NCBI GenBank assembly: GCA_930367215.1
Contig: OV884059.1
Span: forward strand, 27,490,945 to 27,554,944
Direction: 5' to 3'
DNA from: Pollenia angustigena
Taxonomy: Eukaryota > Arthropoda > Insecta > Diptera > Polleniidae
DNA: 64,000 nucleotides
The number at the start of each line of letters is the position of its first letter. The first letter of the stretch is position 1. Of the stretch, positions 10,681-21,850 are shown piece by piece. The translations under genes and the position numbers were made by a program. The notes beneath the pieces are model-generated. The model was not told the origin of the DNA. It saw only the letters and a program-made list of their open reading frames with translations, and did no database searches.

Positions 10681-11020
10681 TGGCCATTTTCTCAATGTGT
10701 CGAAAAACTGTCTGTTACTTAATGTCAACATAAATTTATTGGACCGATAAACTGTCCGTTAACGATTTTGGGTTTCTCAATATACCGACAAAAAACATTG
10801 TTTTCAGCTGGCAACGCCACTCAAAATACATGTAAAAGTTGCGAGTCAGCTGATTGAATTTATATATACGGCAAATAAAAGGAAAATAAATAATTGGCAG
10901 ATGAGTGCCGGTTAGCTTTGCGATAAAATCGAAGCAGATGAGACATTGGGAAAACCAAATTTCTTTAATGTGCATTTTTTCGTTGGGAAAAAAGATAATC
11001 GCCTAATGAGAAAATGGCCA
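10681..11020. mobile_element. Harbinger-like MITE A (TGGCCATTTTCTCA ends), copy 1
   Basis: The perfect 14-bp inverted ends TGGCCATTTTCTCA are flanked by TAA (10678-10680 and 11021-11023). A 3-bp TWA duplication is typical of the PIF/Harbinger superfamily. It is 340 bp and non-coding. It shows the uninterrupted version of the copy at 26953. Confidence 0.8.
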
Positions 11021-11023
11021 TAA

Positions 11024-11928
11024 GTCTTTTAAATATTGCAGATATTGAACAACTTACCTTATAAAAATTAATTATTAGCTTTACTTTAAACTGCTTAAAA
11101 AATCTTTAACTTTTTTTAAATTTTATTTCAGTTTCCTATAGGTATTTCTTTAATTTCATTTTAACTTTCTTTTAATTTTATTTCATTTTTGCCCATTTTT
11201 CATAAAAACAGGCCAAATTTTGTGGAAATTTACCATCTTTTATTATTAACTTTTTTTTAATTTATCAACAAACAAACTGAAACAAACAAACCCTCTACTT
11301 TTTCATATACACACTTTGCTTTTAGCTAAGACACTTTTCTTCTTCTTATTGACTTTGCTTTTATTTCCTAAAAAACTACACAAACAAACTCACACTTTAA
11401 AAAAAACACGACCCAACGCACTCAATACTGCCCACAACCGCGGCGATTTTAACAACATAAAAGCCAGCATAGACTGCGCTGTCGGTAGCTCTGCTTTTTA
11501 TGAAAACATGTTCTTTCACCTTTTTTACTAAGTTCTGTTCAACCTTTTGCTTAGATTTTTTAATAATATAATAAAAAGGCGTTTTAATTTTATTTATTTA
11601 TAAAATTGACAAATTTTCTTACACTTTTTACCCTTTTTTTAATCGAATTAAGGGAGCATTTTCTTAAGACGTTCACGCACTTTGTAAATTTTTAGAAACT
11701 AAAAAGAAGTGGAAGAGGAAATTAAGAAAAAGGGAATTTAAAAAAAACAAACCTGCTGGTTAAACTTAAGTGTGAGAGTAAAAGAGACAGAAAGTTCCAG
11801 CAAAGGTAGAATAAGTGCTTTTATAACAATAAGAAAATATGGTTGGCTAAGGAAATTATTAGGTTTTGTTTTAGAAGATTAGAGCAGGGGTTGTCAGATG
11901 TGGCGATTTTGGCGTCCTTATTTTTGAT
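11024..11928. other. No gene seen; T-rich DNA with a small GC-richer patch
   Basis: 11425-11500 (ACAACCGCGGCGATTTTAAC region) is less AT-rich than its surroundings. I see no convincing coding frame or splice-bounded exon. Confidence 0.3.
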
Positions 11929-12339
11929 TTGGCAACATGGCGACATGACAATAGATCTTGTAGTCTATTTATGATGAGCCATGAATTTGTTTTGAGAGTC
12001 GTTAAAGTCAATACAAAAAAATTTTATTATTATTTTGTTTTTTTATGTCTGGAATTAAGTAATGTTGAAATGGCGGGTGAAGATATTGAAAAACTTCGAG
12101 ACAACTGTTTTCCATATCTTAAAATTCTCTTAAAAGTACTAATAAATAGAACTCCTGATAACTTGAATATTAGAGCGGGCCGATTTGTAAGGACAAAAAT
12201 TTGTCGATATTGTGCCATCGATTTTTCGGTAGCTCTTGGCATGAGGAAAAAAATCCACTACAAAATATCAAAAAAATTATTTTCGAGGCACCCAAATTTC
12301 AATTTATTGACTTCTTCTCCACTTTTATTTTTTATTTAA
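11929..12339 (+). pseudogene. Possible hAT (ZNF862-like) transposase fragment
   Basis: The frame from 11929 carries, around 12080-12190, EKLRDNCFPYLKILLKVLIN and then TPDNLNI. Cysteine, aromatic, Leu-rich helix and R/T-P-D-N-L is the pattern of the mid region of vertebrate-type and insect hAT transposases of the ZNF862 group, upstream of the dimerisation domain. The upstream part is hydrophobic low-complexity sequence and unlikely to be coding. The hAT dimerisation remnant at 16065 could derive from a related element. An unrelated ORF by chance cannot be excluded. Confidence 0.3.
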
Positions 12340-12620
12340 ATATTACCTTTCCAAAGCGAAATTGTACGCTATAACGATGGATATAGCAGATGTTTTTCTT
12401 AAGATTTGGACGACTTTTAATCTTAAAATTTTTTTAAGCATGTTAAGACATGTTAAAAAAAATTCCAAGGTAAAACGACGGTGGCTTACTTTTTTCGAAA
12501 AAAAAATGTTTTTTTGGGTTTTTAGACGAGTTTTTGTCGAAAATTTTTTTTCGATCTTTTACTCTTTTTTGTTATTAAAAGTAAAATTTTAAAGCTGTAT
12601 TAATACCAAGGGATACGTAT

Positions 12621-13044
12621 CCCAGCGGCAAATATTGAAAGGACCGCAAGTGGCAGGCCTTTTTGAAGGCCTCTATACTCCTTTCTAAAAGATTCGCTTC
12701 GCATGATATCCTGCCTTCAGAAGTATGCCTTCTAGAAGGTATAAACTTCTTTTTAAAAGACCTTCTGAAATATTCAGTACACATTCGCTACTCCCTTCTT
12801 TGAGAAGGGAGAAAGGAAGGTGTTCAGTTTTATTTACTTTTTATTTTTAGTGACCTTCCTTACTCCCTTCTTTGGGAAGGGATCGAAGTTGTTTTTAAAG
12901 GAAGTGTGGAAGGCCTTGCGCCCAATGACAACCTGTGAAAAAAATAAATAAGTATGGAATGCGGCGATAAGGGCTTCTGACTGCTTGCGACTGCTAAATA
13001 AGGCCTTCTATTAGGCCTCTTTACTCCTTCTAGTTACCGCTGGG
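12621..13044. mobile_element. CCCAGCGG...CCGCTGGG element rich in CCTTC/GAAGG
   Basis: The ends CCCAGCGGCAA and TTACCGCTGGG are inverted and flanked by AT on both sides (12619-12620, 13045-13046). Subterminal GAAGGCCT/AGGCCTTC and internal CCCTTCTTTGAGAAGGGA palindromes recur. It is 424 bp and non-coding. Confidence 0.6.
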
Positions 13045-13046
13045 AT

Positions 13047-13891
13047 TATACATATGGGTAATTCCATAATGTTGAACGTAACAGTCGTACGCATCAAAAA
13101 TGCAATAACATTTTAAACAACAAATATTATAACGTTCTTTTAACCCTTAAATTATAGCACTAAGAAAGCACTGTTATCTATGTTAAAGTTTATAGGGGGC
13201 GCGATTTTGGGTCAAAGATAATGGCAAAGTAGTGGTTCGAACGTGAAAAAAATAGAAGTAGTTTTTGTGGCCATGTATAAAAAGGCGTAATTCAGAGAAA
13301 CCTGCAATGTAAGATTTAAATGTCTTTGGTTTAATTCAAAAATCTTCTGTATATTTTTAAGCCAAAAACTGTGTCGATACGTGACATTTCGAACGTGACA
13401 TTTTTTCCATAATAATTTAACTGAATAATAATTAAAACAAAATAAAAATTTATCGTTAATCCGAATAGCATATTTCTCTTCGAACTCTTCCTTAGATTAC
13501 AGACCATGTAAGAAAATTTTTTTGGAATAATTATTATTAAATATCACCTCTTTGAAAGGAGGATAATATTAAAGAAAACATACAATCAAACATTCTCACA
13601 AATAAGAAATTACGCTTGTACAACTTTGCAGTCTGCTAGTTCGTCTTAGTGAACGAATTTATGGGGGAATTTATAAAATTTGTAAAATCTTAATATTTCT
13701 TAATAACAAAATCATAAAAGAATATGCTTTTAATAACTTTTAAATTGTCGGTCACGGTGGACCTTTAGAAAGAAATGCCCATATATCAAAAGATCTTTAG
13801 CAGGACATATTTTCTAAAAGCCTCGGAAAAATCGGTTCAAATACAAAAAGTTTTGACCAAAATATAATTTTTTTTTTTTTAATACTCATTT
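13047..13891. other. No gene seen
   Basis: The sequence GGGTAATTCCAT at about 13057 also occurs at 63420, so part is repeat-derived. The rest is AT-rich with no supported feature. Confidence 0.3.
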
Positions 13892-14123
13892 TCGGGTTCT
13901 GGCAGTCGTGATCGAGTACTTCCTCGATTCGAAAGCAATTTATTATATTTTTATTATTTAATAAACGTATCGGAATTATTTTTCCTGTATTGTAAAACAT
14001 TAATTTGAGTTTCACAATACTGAAAAAGTAATTTCGATTCGTTCAGTATCGATTAAAGAATTAGAAATAAAATTGCTTTCAAATCGAGAAAGAACTCGAT
14101 CACGACTGCCAGAATTAGGCCCC
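13892..14123. mobile_element. Foldback MITE, GGCAGTCGTGATCGA family, copy 2
   Basis: TCTGGCAGTCGTGATCGAGT at left and its complement at right bound 232 bp. GATTCGAAAGCAATTT is shared with the copy at 9493. The outermost left bases are diverged. Confidence 0.7.
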
Positions 14124-14264
14124 AGAAATGCAAAACAATCAAAAAATATATGTGAATCTAAAAAGGGTCAAAAGGAGCGAAGGGACAAAGGGCCATGTGG
14201 CCAATCAACATTCAAAACTGCCAAAACAATGACTCAATTGTAACATAAATCTCGTTACTGGTAA

Positions 14265-14615
14265 AGGCTAGATTACACTATTATACTTTGTATTAATACA
14301 TGTCAAAAACTCAAGTAATATGACAAAGTGTGATAGTGTGAATGCAATGTGTCACGAAAATGACAAGTATTAAGAAAAAAGTTTGACATCCCATACGACT
14401 TCATCGTTTTTTGAAAAATTTCTAAACAATAATACTTTTCATTGGGTCAGGGTTGCATTTTTTCACGCGTGAGTGTTTATACTTTGTGTGATAGTGTGAA
14501 CACAAACTGTCATGTTACATTAGATTTTTTGACAGTCGCAACAAAACTCATTAGATTTCTATCTCACAAAGTATTATGGAATACGTAAGACTTGTGAGAT
14601 AGTGTAATCTAGGCT
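14265..14615. mobile_element. Harbinger-like MITE (AGGCTAGATTACACTAT ends)
   Basis: 17-bp inverted ends (one mismatch) flanked by TAA at 14262-14264 and 14616-14618. Subterminal GTGTGATAGTGTGAA-type repeats are present. It is 351 bp and non-coding. Confidence 0.75.
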
Positions 14616-14698
14616 TAAGTATGTATATAGAACTCAAGCAATTTGAGTTTCAATATTAGGTAACCAAATCTCAAAAATGTATACGAAATATATCAACA

Positions 14699-15475
14699 GC
14701 TGTATTCAAATAAAAAGTTTGCCACAGCTTGTACCCTACGAGCTGCCAACTAGAATGCCGATTAAGCTTAGCAGCAACTTGTGTACTTCTGCTAACTTTT
14801 AATAAATCAACCCTGAATTTTAATGGAGCCACATTTGATTGCTCAAAAATGCAACACGTTTTGCATTATTCATCGCTATTTTTGTCATTTCATTTTGTTT
14901 TTCCTGTCACATACAAAAATTTTAAAAAGATCTTAAGCGGCCCATACACCTGCCATATTATTGTATATGATATTCGCCATATTATTTCTATTTTGACCTA
15001 TATTATGCAATAAGTCGCACAATGGTTTCATTCATTCAATAAAAGGGCGAACATAACCTATAGGAATAACATCAACAGCATTGTACAATGTTGCCAACAC
15101 ACATCACTTTCTTTTCGTTGTGCAATAAAAATCAAACGTCTTTTGATTGTTGCCAATATATTGTGTGACTATCGAATATTAAATACACATTGGCGATATA
15201 ATTGTACAATACGGAAAATTGAAAATTTTATTGCAAGTGTATGAGCCGCTTTAGAATGAAAATAAATAAAAAAAAAGAGATAGCCGATTTAAACCCCCGC
15301 AGTAAATTAAAAGAAACCAACAAAATTATTTTACATTAAACGGCTTTTTTACAAGTTGGCATACGTTTTGCAGCTCGTTAACAAGAGTTAAGCAAATCGT
15401 TAGTCAGAGTTTGGTAATTGTATTATGAATAAACTTTTGGTTAACTTCATGCCAACTTTTCGTTATGAATACAGC
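14699..15475. mobile_element. Foldback element with GCTGTATTCA ends, carrying a nested MITE
   Basis: The left GCTGTATTCAAATAAAAAG and right complement CTTTTCGTTATGAATACAGC are inverted; AAGTTTGCC/GGCATGAAG-type blocks extend the arms imperfectly. It is interrupted by the MITE at 14936-15250. Similar termini bound the small element at 48902. Confidence 0.5.
14936..15250. mobile_element. Harbinger-like MITE (AGCGGCCCATACAC ends)
   Basis: The ends AGCGGCCCATACACCTGC and GCAAGTGTATGAGCCGCT are inverted and flanked by TTA at 14933-14935 and 15251-15253. 315 bp, non-coding, nested in the 14699-15475 element. Confidence 0.75.
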
Positions 15476-15639
15476 CGCAAGTATATAAGAAAAACGAAAA
15501 CATGGAATCTAGACTGAAAATTATATTATAAAAAATGCTATAAGGTGATGTAAATAAAGCGATTTATATTAGAACTTTGAAATTAATGGTTAAGCTTCAA
15601 GGTTCGTTAAAAATATCATGAGTCGTAACAGTTTAAGCC

Positions 15640-16010
15640 GAACTTAAATGTTTTTCAGGAGTGGAATTTATATTGGAGCCATGGTAAGTTATGGACCCAT
15701 CATTCCAAAATCCTGCAGAGTTATTTCTGGTATTAAAAAAAATAAATTTCAATTAGGCGGAGAAATCAGTTTTAGCGTTTACAGTGAATTTCAGAAGGCT
15801 GCTAAAATGGGATCTAACGTAAATTATGGACCGTATATCAGAAAATTGCATAACATTTTTTGTTGGCCATATGAAGCTAAGCTGGAAAAAAGTTTACCGC
15901 AATATCTATATCTGCTACGGTTTTAGGCTCATTTAATTATTTTACCAGAGTGGGCTTTATATGGGGCCTATGGTAAATTATGGACCGATATTCACGAAAT
16001 TTCACAGTGC
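15640..16010 (+). repeat. Diverged tandem modules (AAATTATGGACCGAT motif)
   Basis: Three modules about 140 bp apart (about 15690, 15822, 15975), plus one at about 16910, share a GTAARTTATGGACC block followed by ATTCACGAAATTTCACAG-like text. The open frame at 15648-15926 is a by-product of these modules. Confidence 0.45.
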
Positions 16011-16064
16011 CAGTGCTAGTAACAAAATACAGGCGGTAACAAAATTGTTTTAGAAATTTCAGAA

Positions 16065-16198
16065 TTGACTTTAAAGTTGCTCTCACTTCCATGGTCTAAT
16101 GCTGAAGTAGAGAGGGTGTTTAGACAAGTAAATATCGTTAAAAGTAATTTGAGAAATAGGTTACATTAAGCATCCGTTAATTCGATTTTTTCAATTAG
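16065..16198 (+). pseudogene. hAT transposase C-terminal dimerisation domain remnant
   Basis: Translation gives LSLPWSNAEVERVFRQVNIV followed by KSNLRNRLH, a TAA stop, then ASVNSIFSI. The SNA-x-x-ERVF-x-x-x-N-x-x-K-x-x-x-RN-x-L pattern is the signature of the hAT C-terminal domain, through which hAT transposases dimerise. The in-frame stop shows that it is dead. No surrounding TIR or duplication could be identified. It may belong with the weak hAT-like frame at 11.9-12.3 kb, but that is inference. Confidence 0.7.
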
Positions 16199-16221
16199 GT
16201 AAATATTTTTACCATAACAAT

Positions 16222-17366
16222 AAAATTTGTATACCAACACCACAATAGTGAAGAGGGTACTATGCGTTTGTGCTGATGTCTGTAACACCTTAAAATATTG
16301 GTTCTTAGTCCACCTTTACTTATACCGATCAACTCAGAATCACTTTCTGAGTCGAATTAACGATGTTTGTTCGGCTGGCTGGCTGGCTGTCCATGTAAGC
16401 CTTGTGCGCATAGTACAGGTCGCAATTTAGAGATTATTCGATAAAATGTGGTACAAAGGTTCTAATGTGGTGTAGGGTATCATAAAGTCGGGTTTAACCG
16501 ACTATACTTTCTTACTTGTTTTTTATTGTATATCTGGACTCAAAAGGTTGGGTAAATGTTATCGTGATTATGATATACCTTCAAATTATTTAAAACTTAT
16601 GATTATTTGAAACTAATGAGTGATTCCTAATAGATTAACAATAACGACATCGAATTTTTCGATGATTTAATTTTTTTTTTATTAATTTATTTTTATATTA
16701 ATTATTCTTATTTAACAAATTGATCACAACTCACAATTTCATCATAAACAACTTTTAATGAATTATTTCTGTTTTGTTACTGAATTTTAATGTGTTTTTA
16801 TTTAAAAAAGGTTTTAGACCATTTGTAGCAATTTTTTAGCCATTTTTTCCGTAAATTTAGCCATTTTTGGTCACCAAGTTTTGGCAACACTGAGGGGCCT
16901 AAGTAAATTATGGACCGATCTTCACGAAATTTTACAGCGTGATTTCCAGTATAAAAAAAAAAAAAACTTTGCAAAATCTTATATTATTCTGTGCATTATT
17001 CCACCATTTATGTTAGTTTTTGTAACAAAATTATAATTTTTTTTTGGGTGGTTCCACATTTTGATTCTTAGCTCTGACCCTACTGAACCGATTTTGGTGG
17101 ATTTCAATCCCAACTGCTTAGGATAACTACAAGTAATTTGACACCTAGTTTGTTTAGATTTTTTGAGTTTTTCGAAAGTGAGCGTGTTTTCAACAGACGG
17201 ACAGACAGACGGACATGGCTAAATCGACTTAGAATTACTCAAGGACCCAGAATATATGTATATACTTTATGGGGTCTGAGATGAATAGTAAAAAAGTTTC
17301 ACACGGAATGACAAACTTAGTATGTATACCCTCTTCACAACTAATTGTGGTGGAGGGTATAAAAAA
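16222..17366 (+). repeat. Dispersed fly repeat with inverted ends
   Basis: The left end ACACCACAATAGTGAAGAGG and right end CCTCTTCACAACTAATTGTG are roughly inverted and finish in GGGTATA. Near the right end are the ACAGACGGACAGACAGACGG tract and ACTTTATGGGGTCTGAGATG. The same right-end modules recur at 56690-58053 and the left end at 10590. Similar text is familiar from dipteran genomes; I do not assign a family. Confidence 0.5.
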
Positions 17367-17730
17367 TTCCCTTTGAAATCATAACTTATAAGCTAAGATA
17401 CAGTTTTAAAAAGATTTTGACTTTAAACGCTTATAAAATGCTTAGCATTTCTTCCCTTTTTCCTCTTCTAATTATTCAGTAATCACATTAGTCTTTCAGA
17501 CAAAATTGTTTGCTAGGTCACCGAAAGAAAATAGCATAATTTCCAAACGCCATCTATACTCAACCGTAAGAACTAAAATTAGCAAATACAACAACCTTAA
17601 CTCGTGTGGTATTTATTTTTAGAATCCACACAAGCCAGAACCAATTAACAAAAACAATTGCAAGTAAAAAAATTAAAATAAAACAAGAAATAGAAAAGCA
17701 AAACAGAAATTTGTCATTATATTGCAACAA
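17367..17730. other. 5' flank of the tRNA gene, no other feature
   Basis: AT-rich. Open frames overlapping the tRNA on both strands are fortuitous. Confidence 0.5.
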
Positions 17731-17802
17731 GACTCCGTGGCGCAACGGTAGCGCGTCTGACTCCAGATCAGAAGGTTGCGTGTTCAAATCACGTCGGGGT
17801 CA
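17731..17802 (+). tRNA. tRNA-Trp (anticodon CCA)
   Basis: The sequence folds as a full cloverleaf. The acceptor GACTCCG pairs with CGGGGTC (one T-G wobble). The D stem is GCGC/GCGC around AACGGTA. The anticodon stem is TCTGA/TCAGA with loop CTCCAGA, anticodon CCA at 17763-17765. The variable loop is AGGTT. The T stem is GCGTG/CACGT with loop TTCAAAT, and the discriminator is A. No intron is present and no CCA is encoded, as expected for a nuclear eukaryotic gene. The internal A box (TGGCGCAACGG) and B box (GTTCAAATCAC) are intact, so Pol III transcription is likely. It decodes UGG as tryptophan. It looks like a functional single-copy gene in otherwise repeat-rich DNA. Confidence 0.97.
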
Positions 17803-17808
17803 TTGAAA

Positions 17809-17818
17809 TTTTCTTTTT
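17809..17818 (+). terminator. Pol III terminator of tRNA-Trp
   Basis: TTTTCTTTTT begins 6 bases after the mature 3' end. A run of four or more T on the coding strand is the standard Pol III stop. Confidence 0.8.
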
Positions 17819-17819
17819 A

Positions 17820-19849
17820 TTAAATTTTTTTTTTTATAAAATGTTATTTCTTTTATAAAAGATGTCCCAAAATTAACGCTGTTTGTGCATCAAATTAATT
17901 ATAAAAAAGACTATTTTACTGTTGTTGTTTAATTCTATTTATTTATTAATTAACAAACAACCGCGAGAGGGAAAAAATCAAAAACATTTGAGAAAAACAA
18001 AAGAAATACCAAAAAGTAGTTGTCATAAAAATGTTTTATATATCCGCTGATTTTTATCATTCAAACTAAAACTTTTTTTTGTTTGTCAAGTGACCACTGA
18101 TGGTTTAATAATTTTTTTTTTTTTTTTGTATTAATAAAAACGCATATTTTTCAAATATGACGACTACTGAGATATATATATATATGTACATATGTATATA
18201 AACATATATCCCAGTAAATTTCAACGGAACAGCAGTTGTCTAACTAGTAGTTAACCAATAACATATGATGGTTTAACTAATGGTTAACAAAAAGCTGGAA
18301 ATAATATTTTGTTATTAGCTAACTAAGAACTGAAAATTTGGGCCTAACAGAGGACTACACTGGACAACATTTGGCTCCAGCAGGGTCCTTACTTTGAGAA
18401 CAATATTATAACTTCGCAAATCGTTGCGAAAAAGTCAATATTTCATGGGCAATGTTCATTTTTGCTGTTGTTGTACGAAAAAGCATTATTTTAGAACTCA
18501 TTATTCGATTCTAGCTTATTTTGTTGTTGTAAAATTCCGCGAAATTTGCTGTTTAACTTCCAAATGTGACGAAGTTGCTCAAATTTCGTAGACAATAGAA
18601 CAACACTCTACCAATTGCTTGGAGGAATGTATCCAATGAACCCCAAGTGGTGTAACATACAAACATATATGATTTTAATAAAGTGACGTCACTACTACAA
18701 CAATGCAACAATAGAAAAAAAACAGGTCCGGTTATTTATTTATCCTTAAAACAGTTATTCTAAATAATTAATGCGTTTAACGAACTTTTCAGTATAACGA
18801 ACAGGCCTGACAAAGTACTGGTTCGTTAGCCCGAAAACTACTGTATTTTATTGCTAGAATTGCGACGGTGAATGACAAAATGCCTGTATAAAAAATGTTA
18901 ATAAACAAAACAAAGATACCATACGTAGAACTGAGGCCACTTTATGCTGTGTTCGCACGGCATCTTAAATTATGTTTTTTTTTTGCTTTTTGAATTATGA
19001 ATACGAATTACGCTGTTCACAAGGCATCTTCTTAATTCAACAGCTCTTCTTCTTACATTTATGAAATTTTTTGCTTTGAAAATTAATACAAAAAGCAAGC
19101 AACAATTTCAAATGTCGCGTTTTTAAACAATTCCTATTTTGATTCTTTATTTGTTGTTTTTAATTTCATGACACTTTTCATGATAGTGATGTCAACCTTA
19201 ACATCACTTGACAAACGTGTCATCAGGGTCGAAATGAAGTTATGTCATCAATGGGACGACACATCGGCATTACAGAAATGACGAACATGTCCTCAGTGCG
19301 ATGACGCAGTAACATCGGAGAAAGGACACATTAGCATCAATTTAATGACAGTTTGTCATTAAGTCAAAGTCAATGGAATTGACTTAAGTCAAAGTGAGAG
19401 AATATTATGATTTACTTACCCGTTACATATGTCTGTTTCACGTTTGTGGAATTACGACCTTTGCTTACAGCAGAACTCTCAACAATAAGACACCAGCACC
19501 ATGCCTCATATGGTTCGCAATCATTCTACTTTAAAAATTTGATGTATTTAACTGAATTATTTATAAAAAAATAGAATATAGGAATTTTTGCTTCTTATAA
19601 TACATTGTAATCATGAAAATAATGTTAATAATATACAAAATGTGGCATCGAATTATTGTCACTATAGCCATAAAATAGATAACACGTAAAAAAATGATAA
19701 AATTGTACGAAGACGGTTGGTCATTGGTTGGATTGATGTTATTTTTTGCATCATTGATGCCATTTGTATTAACATTGATATGAAGATGCATTTTTCTATC
19801 AGTGTGAATTCGCCTTGATTTTAGGTTTTTTTTTCTTATTTGTTTCGCA
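17820..19849. other. No gene seen; repeat-like AT-rich DNA
   Basis: Contains an (AT)n run at about 18171-18187. An unpaired CCCAGTAAATTTC at 18211 resembles an element end. TGACA/TGTCA-rich text at 19170-19400 includes TTGACTTAAGTCAA. None forms a bounded element I can support. Confidence 0.3.
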
Positions 19850-20070
19850 TTCGTAAAACCGCTCTGGGCGCAGCTCGCGCGTCTTTGTCGTTATCGTTTT
19901 AAGACAAACAAGCCGTTTGTTTGTTTGCTTTTCGTGTGTTTTACGTTTCACTCCGCATTGGTTAGTGGCGTGGTGTCGCATAACTGTACCGAGTTGCAGT
20001 TCTTGCGGTGTCAGCATTAACCACATGCAATCGTTTCATAACCTCAGAATTTTAACGTGTTTATCTGGTG
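19850..20070. promoter_or_regulatory. GC-richer island, possible promoter or non-coding exon
   Basis: About 200 bp with clearly higher G+C than the surroundings, including CTGGGCGCAGCTCGCGCGTC and GGTTAGTGGCGTGGTGTCGC, and no repeat match elsewhere in the window. The open frame on the minus strand is not recognisable. A promoter, 5' UTR exon or enhancer would fit; nothing decides between them. Confidence 0.25.
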
Positions 20071-20384
20071 GTGAACCAAGGAAATAACTCAAACGTTTTA
20101 TCGTGAAGACAAGATATACATACTCTGGAGCTTATTCGGGAAGCTATTTGCCTTCCTATACGAAGGTCTAGGTCGATCGAGGACTTTATGGATGAGACTC
20201 TAAGATACTGTTTGATACCCTGGCAATATAACACAACATAGTTAGCCAAAAAAAATTTAAAAAAAAAAAAATATTTTTTTGTTTTTTTACAGCCTTCGAA
20301 AAAAGTTAGTGATGACAATGATTTTTTGTAGTTAGCATGGTAATTCAAAATGAATTACGTACAAATGAGATAATTTGCTATGTA
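20071..20384. other. Unassigned; short decayed frame
   Basis: On the + strand, about 20125-20230 reads LIREAICLPIRRSRSIEDFM and then DETLRYCLIPWQYN without a stop. This could be a mobile-element protein scrap, but I do not recognise it. Confidence 0.2.
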
Positions 20385-20790
20385 ATTTAGAGATGGATTA
20401 GAGAAAGACTCCAGTTATAGTGGAATTACAGCAAAGTGAAAGCCAGGCTACGAGTAGAGTTAGAGCATAATTTGGGTAGAGTTGGAAAAGAGTTAATGTA
20501 AAATTAAAATGGAAAAAAGCAGAAAATTAGAGTAGATACAGACTAGAATTATAGAATTTGAAAATTAGGGATAGAGTTATAGTAAGGTTAGAGCAGAGGT
20601 ATAGTTAGATTAGAGTTTAAATAAAGTTGAAGAAGAGTTAACATAAAGTTAGAATTGAATAAGAACAAAGTTAGTTAGAGTAGATTCAGACTAGAATTAA
20701 AGTACTTCACAAGTAAGGATAGAGGTTGTAAAGAGGGTCAGTGAAGATAGAGCGAGTAGAGCGGACTGTGAGTGAAGCTTTATCAGGCCT
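20385..20790 (+). repeat. Decayed GAGTTAGAGTA satellite, left part
   Basis: Irregular copies such as TTAGAGTAGA and AGTTAGAATT recur with many substitutions. Same strand sense as the clean array at 21851. Confidence 0.6.
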
Positions 20791-21850
20791 AGAGTCATAT
20801 TGAGGTGTATTTATGCCAGTCATATAATTTTTTTTAAAAACGAAATTATCTAAGATTTTCATCAAAATTTCCAATTTTTTGTTATTTACAATTTTATTTT
20901 ATTAAACCTGTTATTTATCTTTTATTTAATATCTCAAGTATTCGTCCATATAATTATCTAATATTTTGTTTGCAATTAATTTTCTTTAAATTTGTTTTCT
21001 ATTTTATTCATTTATTTTTTTTTATTCAATTCCTTGTATAATAAAAACTTTTAAAGTGTTTTTTAAACAATAAATCACTTGAAATGTTACAAAATAACGA
21101 CAAATAATCGAACAAATCTGTGTAAAGCACTTGTATTAAAATAATTTATAGAAAAACAACAAGTGCTTTTTCAATAAATAAAATTAAAATTTAAAAAAAA
21201 AATATCTATTGCTAAAAAAAAAAAAAAATTGACGCAAAATTCAAAAAAATATCAATTTATAAAAAAAACCAAATAAATTGACGTAAAATTTTGTGATACA
21301 AAGAATAATAAAAAAACTATCTGTCAGTGATCACTTGTTGTCACTGAAAAACTTAAATGTTATTAACATTTTAAAACTAGAAACCATTAACAACAACAAT
21401 TTTCCTATAAAAATTTTAATAATAGATATTAACCACCCATGATCGATGACATGCCTTTCAAAGTCTTTGTTAGATAGAGACAGATTGATAATATTGATCA
21501 TAAATAAAGCCTGAGGGCAGTTAGGAATTTATAATTTATAACATTTCAACAATAAAAAGCTTCTTTAATTTAAAGGGCAAGATTATGCACTAAATTACGA
21601 AATTTTAAATTCTTTTTCTGAAAAGTTTATAATAAATTAGCGATTGTTGTAGAATATAGGCAAAAATCCAGAGTTACGGATCCAAAGGGAGCCTCCCTTG
21701 GCTAGTCGAGCACTATATTCTAAACTCATAAATTGGGTGACCCCCCCCCCCTAAACATGAACACTGCATACTTCCTTGCTAGAACCTGAAATCGGGATCC
21801 CGAAATATTTTCTTTAATCCCGGGATTCAAAAAAACCAATCCCGATTGGA
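20791..21850. other. AT-rich insert between satellite blocks; hAT-like end
   Basis: At 21780-21856 the text GGGATCCCGAAATATT, ATCCCGGGATT and CAATCCCGATTGGAAGCCCTA reads, on the minus strand, as a hAT-like terminus TAGGGCTTCCAATC with subterminal ATCCCGGGAT repeats. No left partner was found. A 12-13-base C run lies at about 21740. Confidence 0.4.

Noticed and set aside
17560..17806. Open frames on both strands across the tRNA
   Set aside because: They overlap a perfect tRNA-Trp gene and have no independent support.
18205..18360. CCCAGTAAATTTC as the left end of a further CCCAG element
   Set aside because: No inverted CTGGG partner found downstream, so no boundaries could be set.
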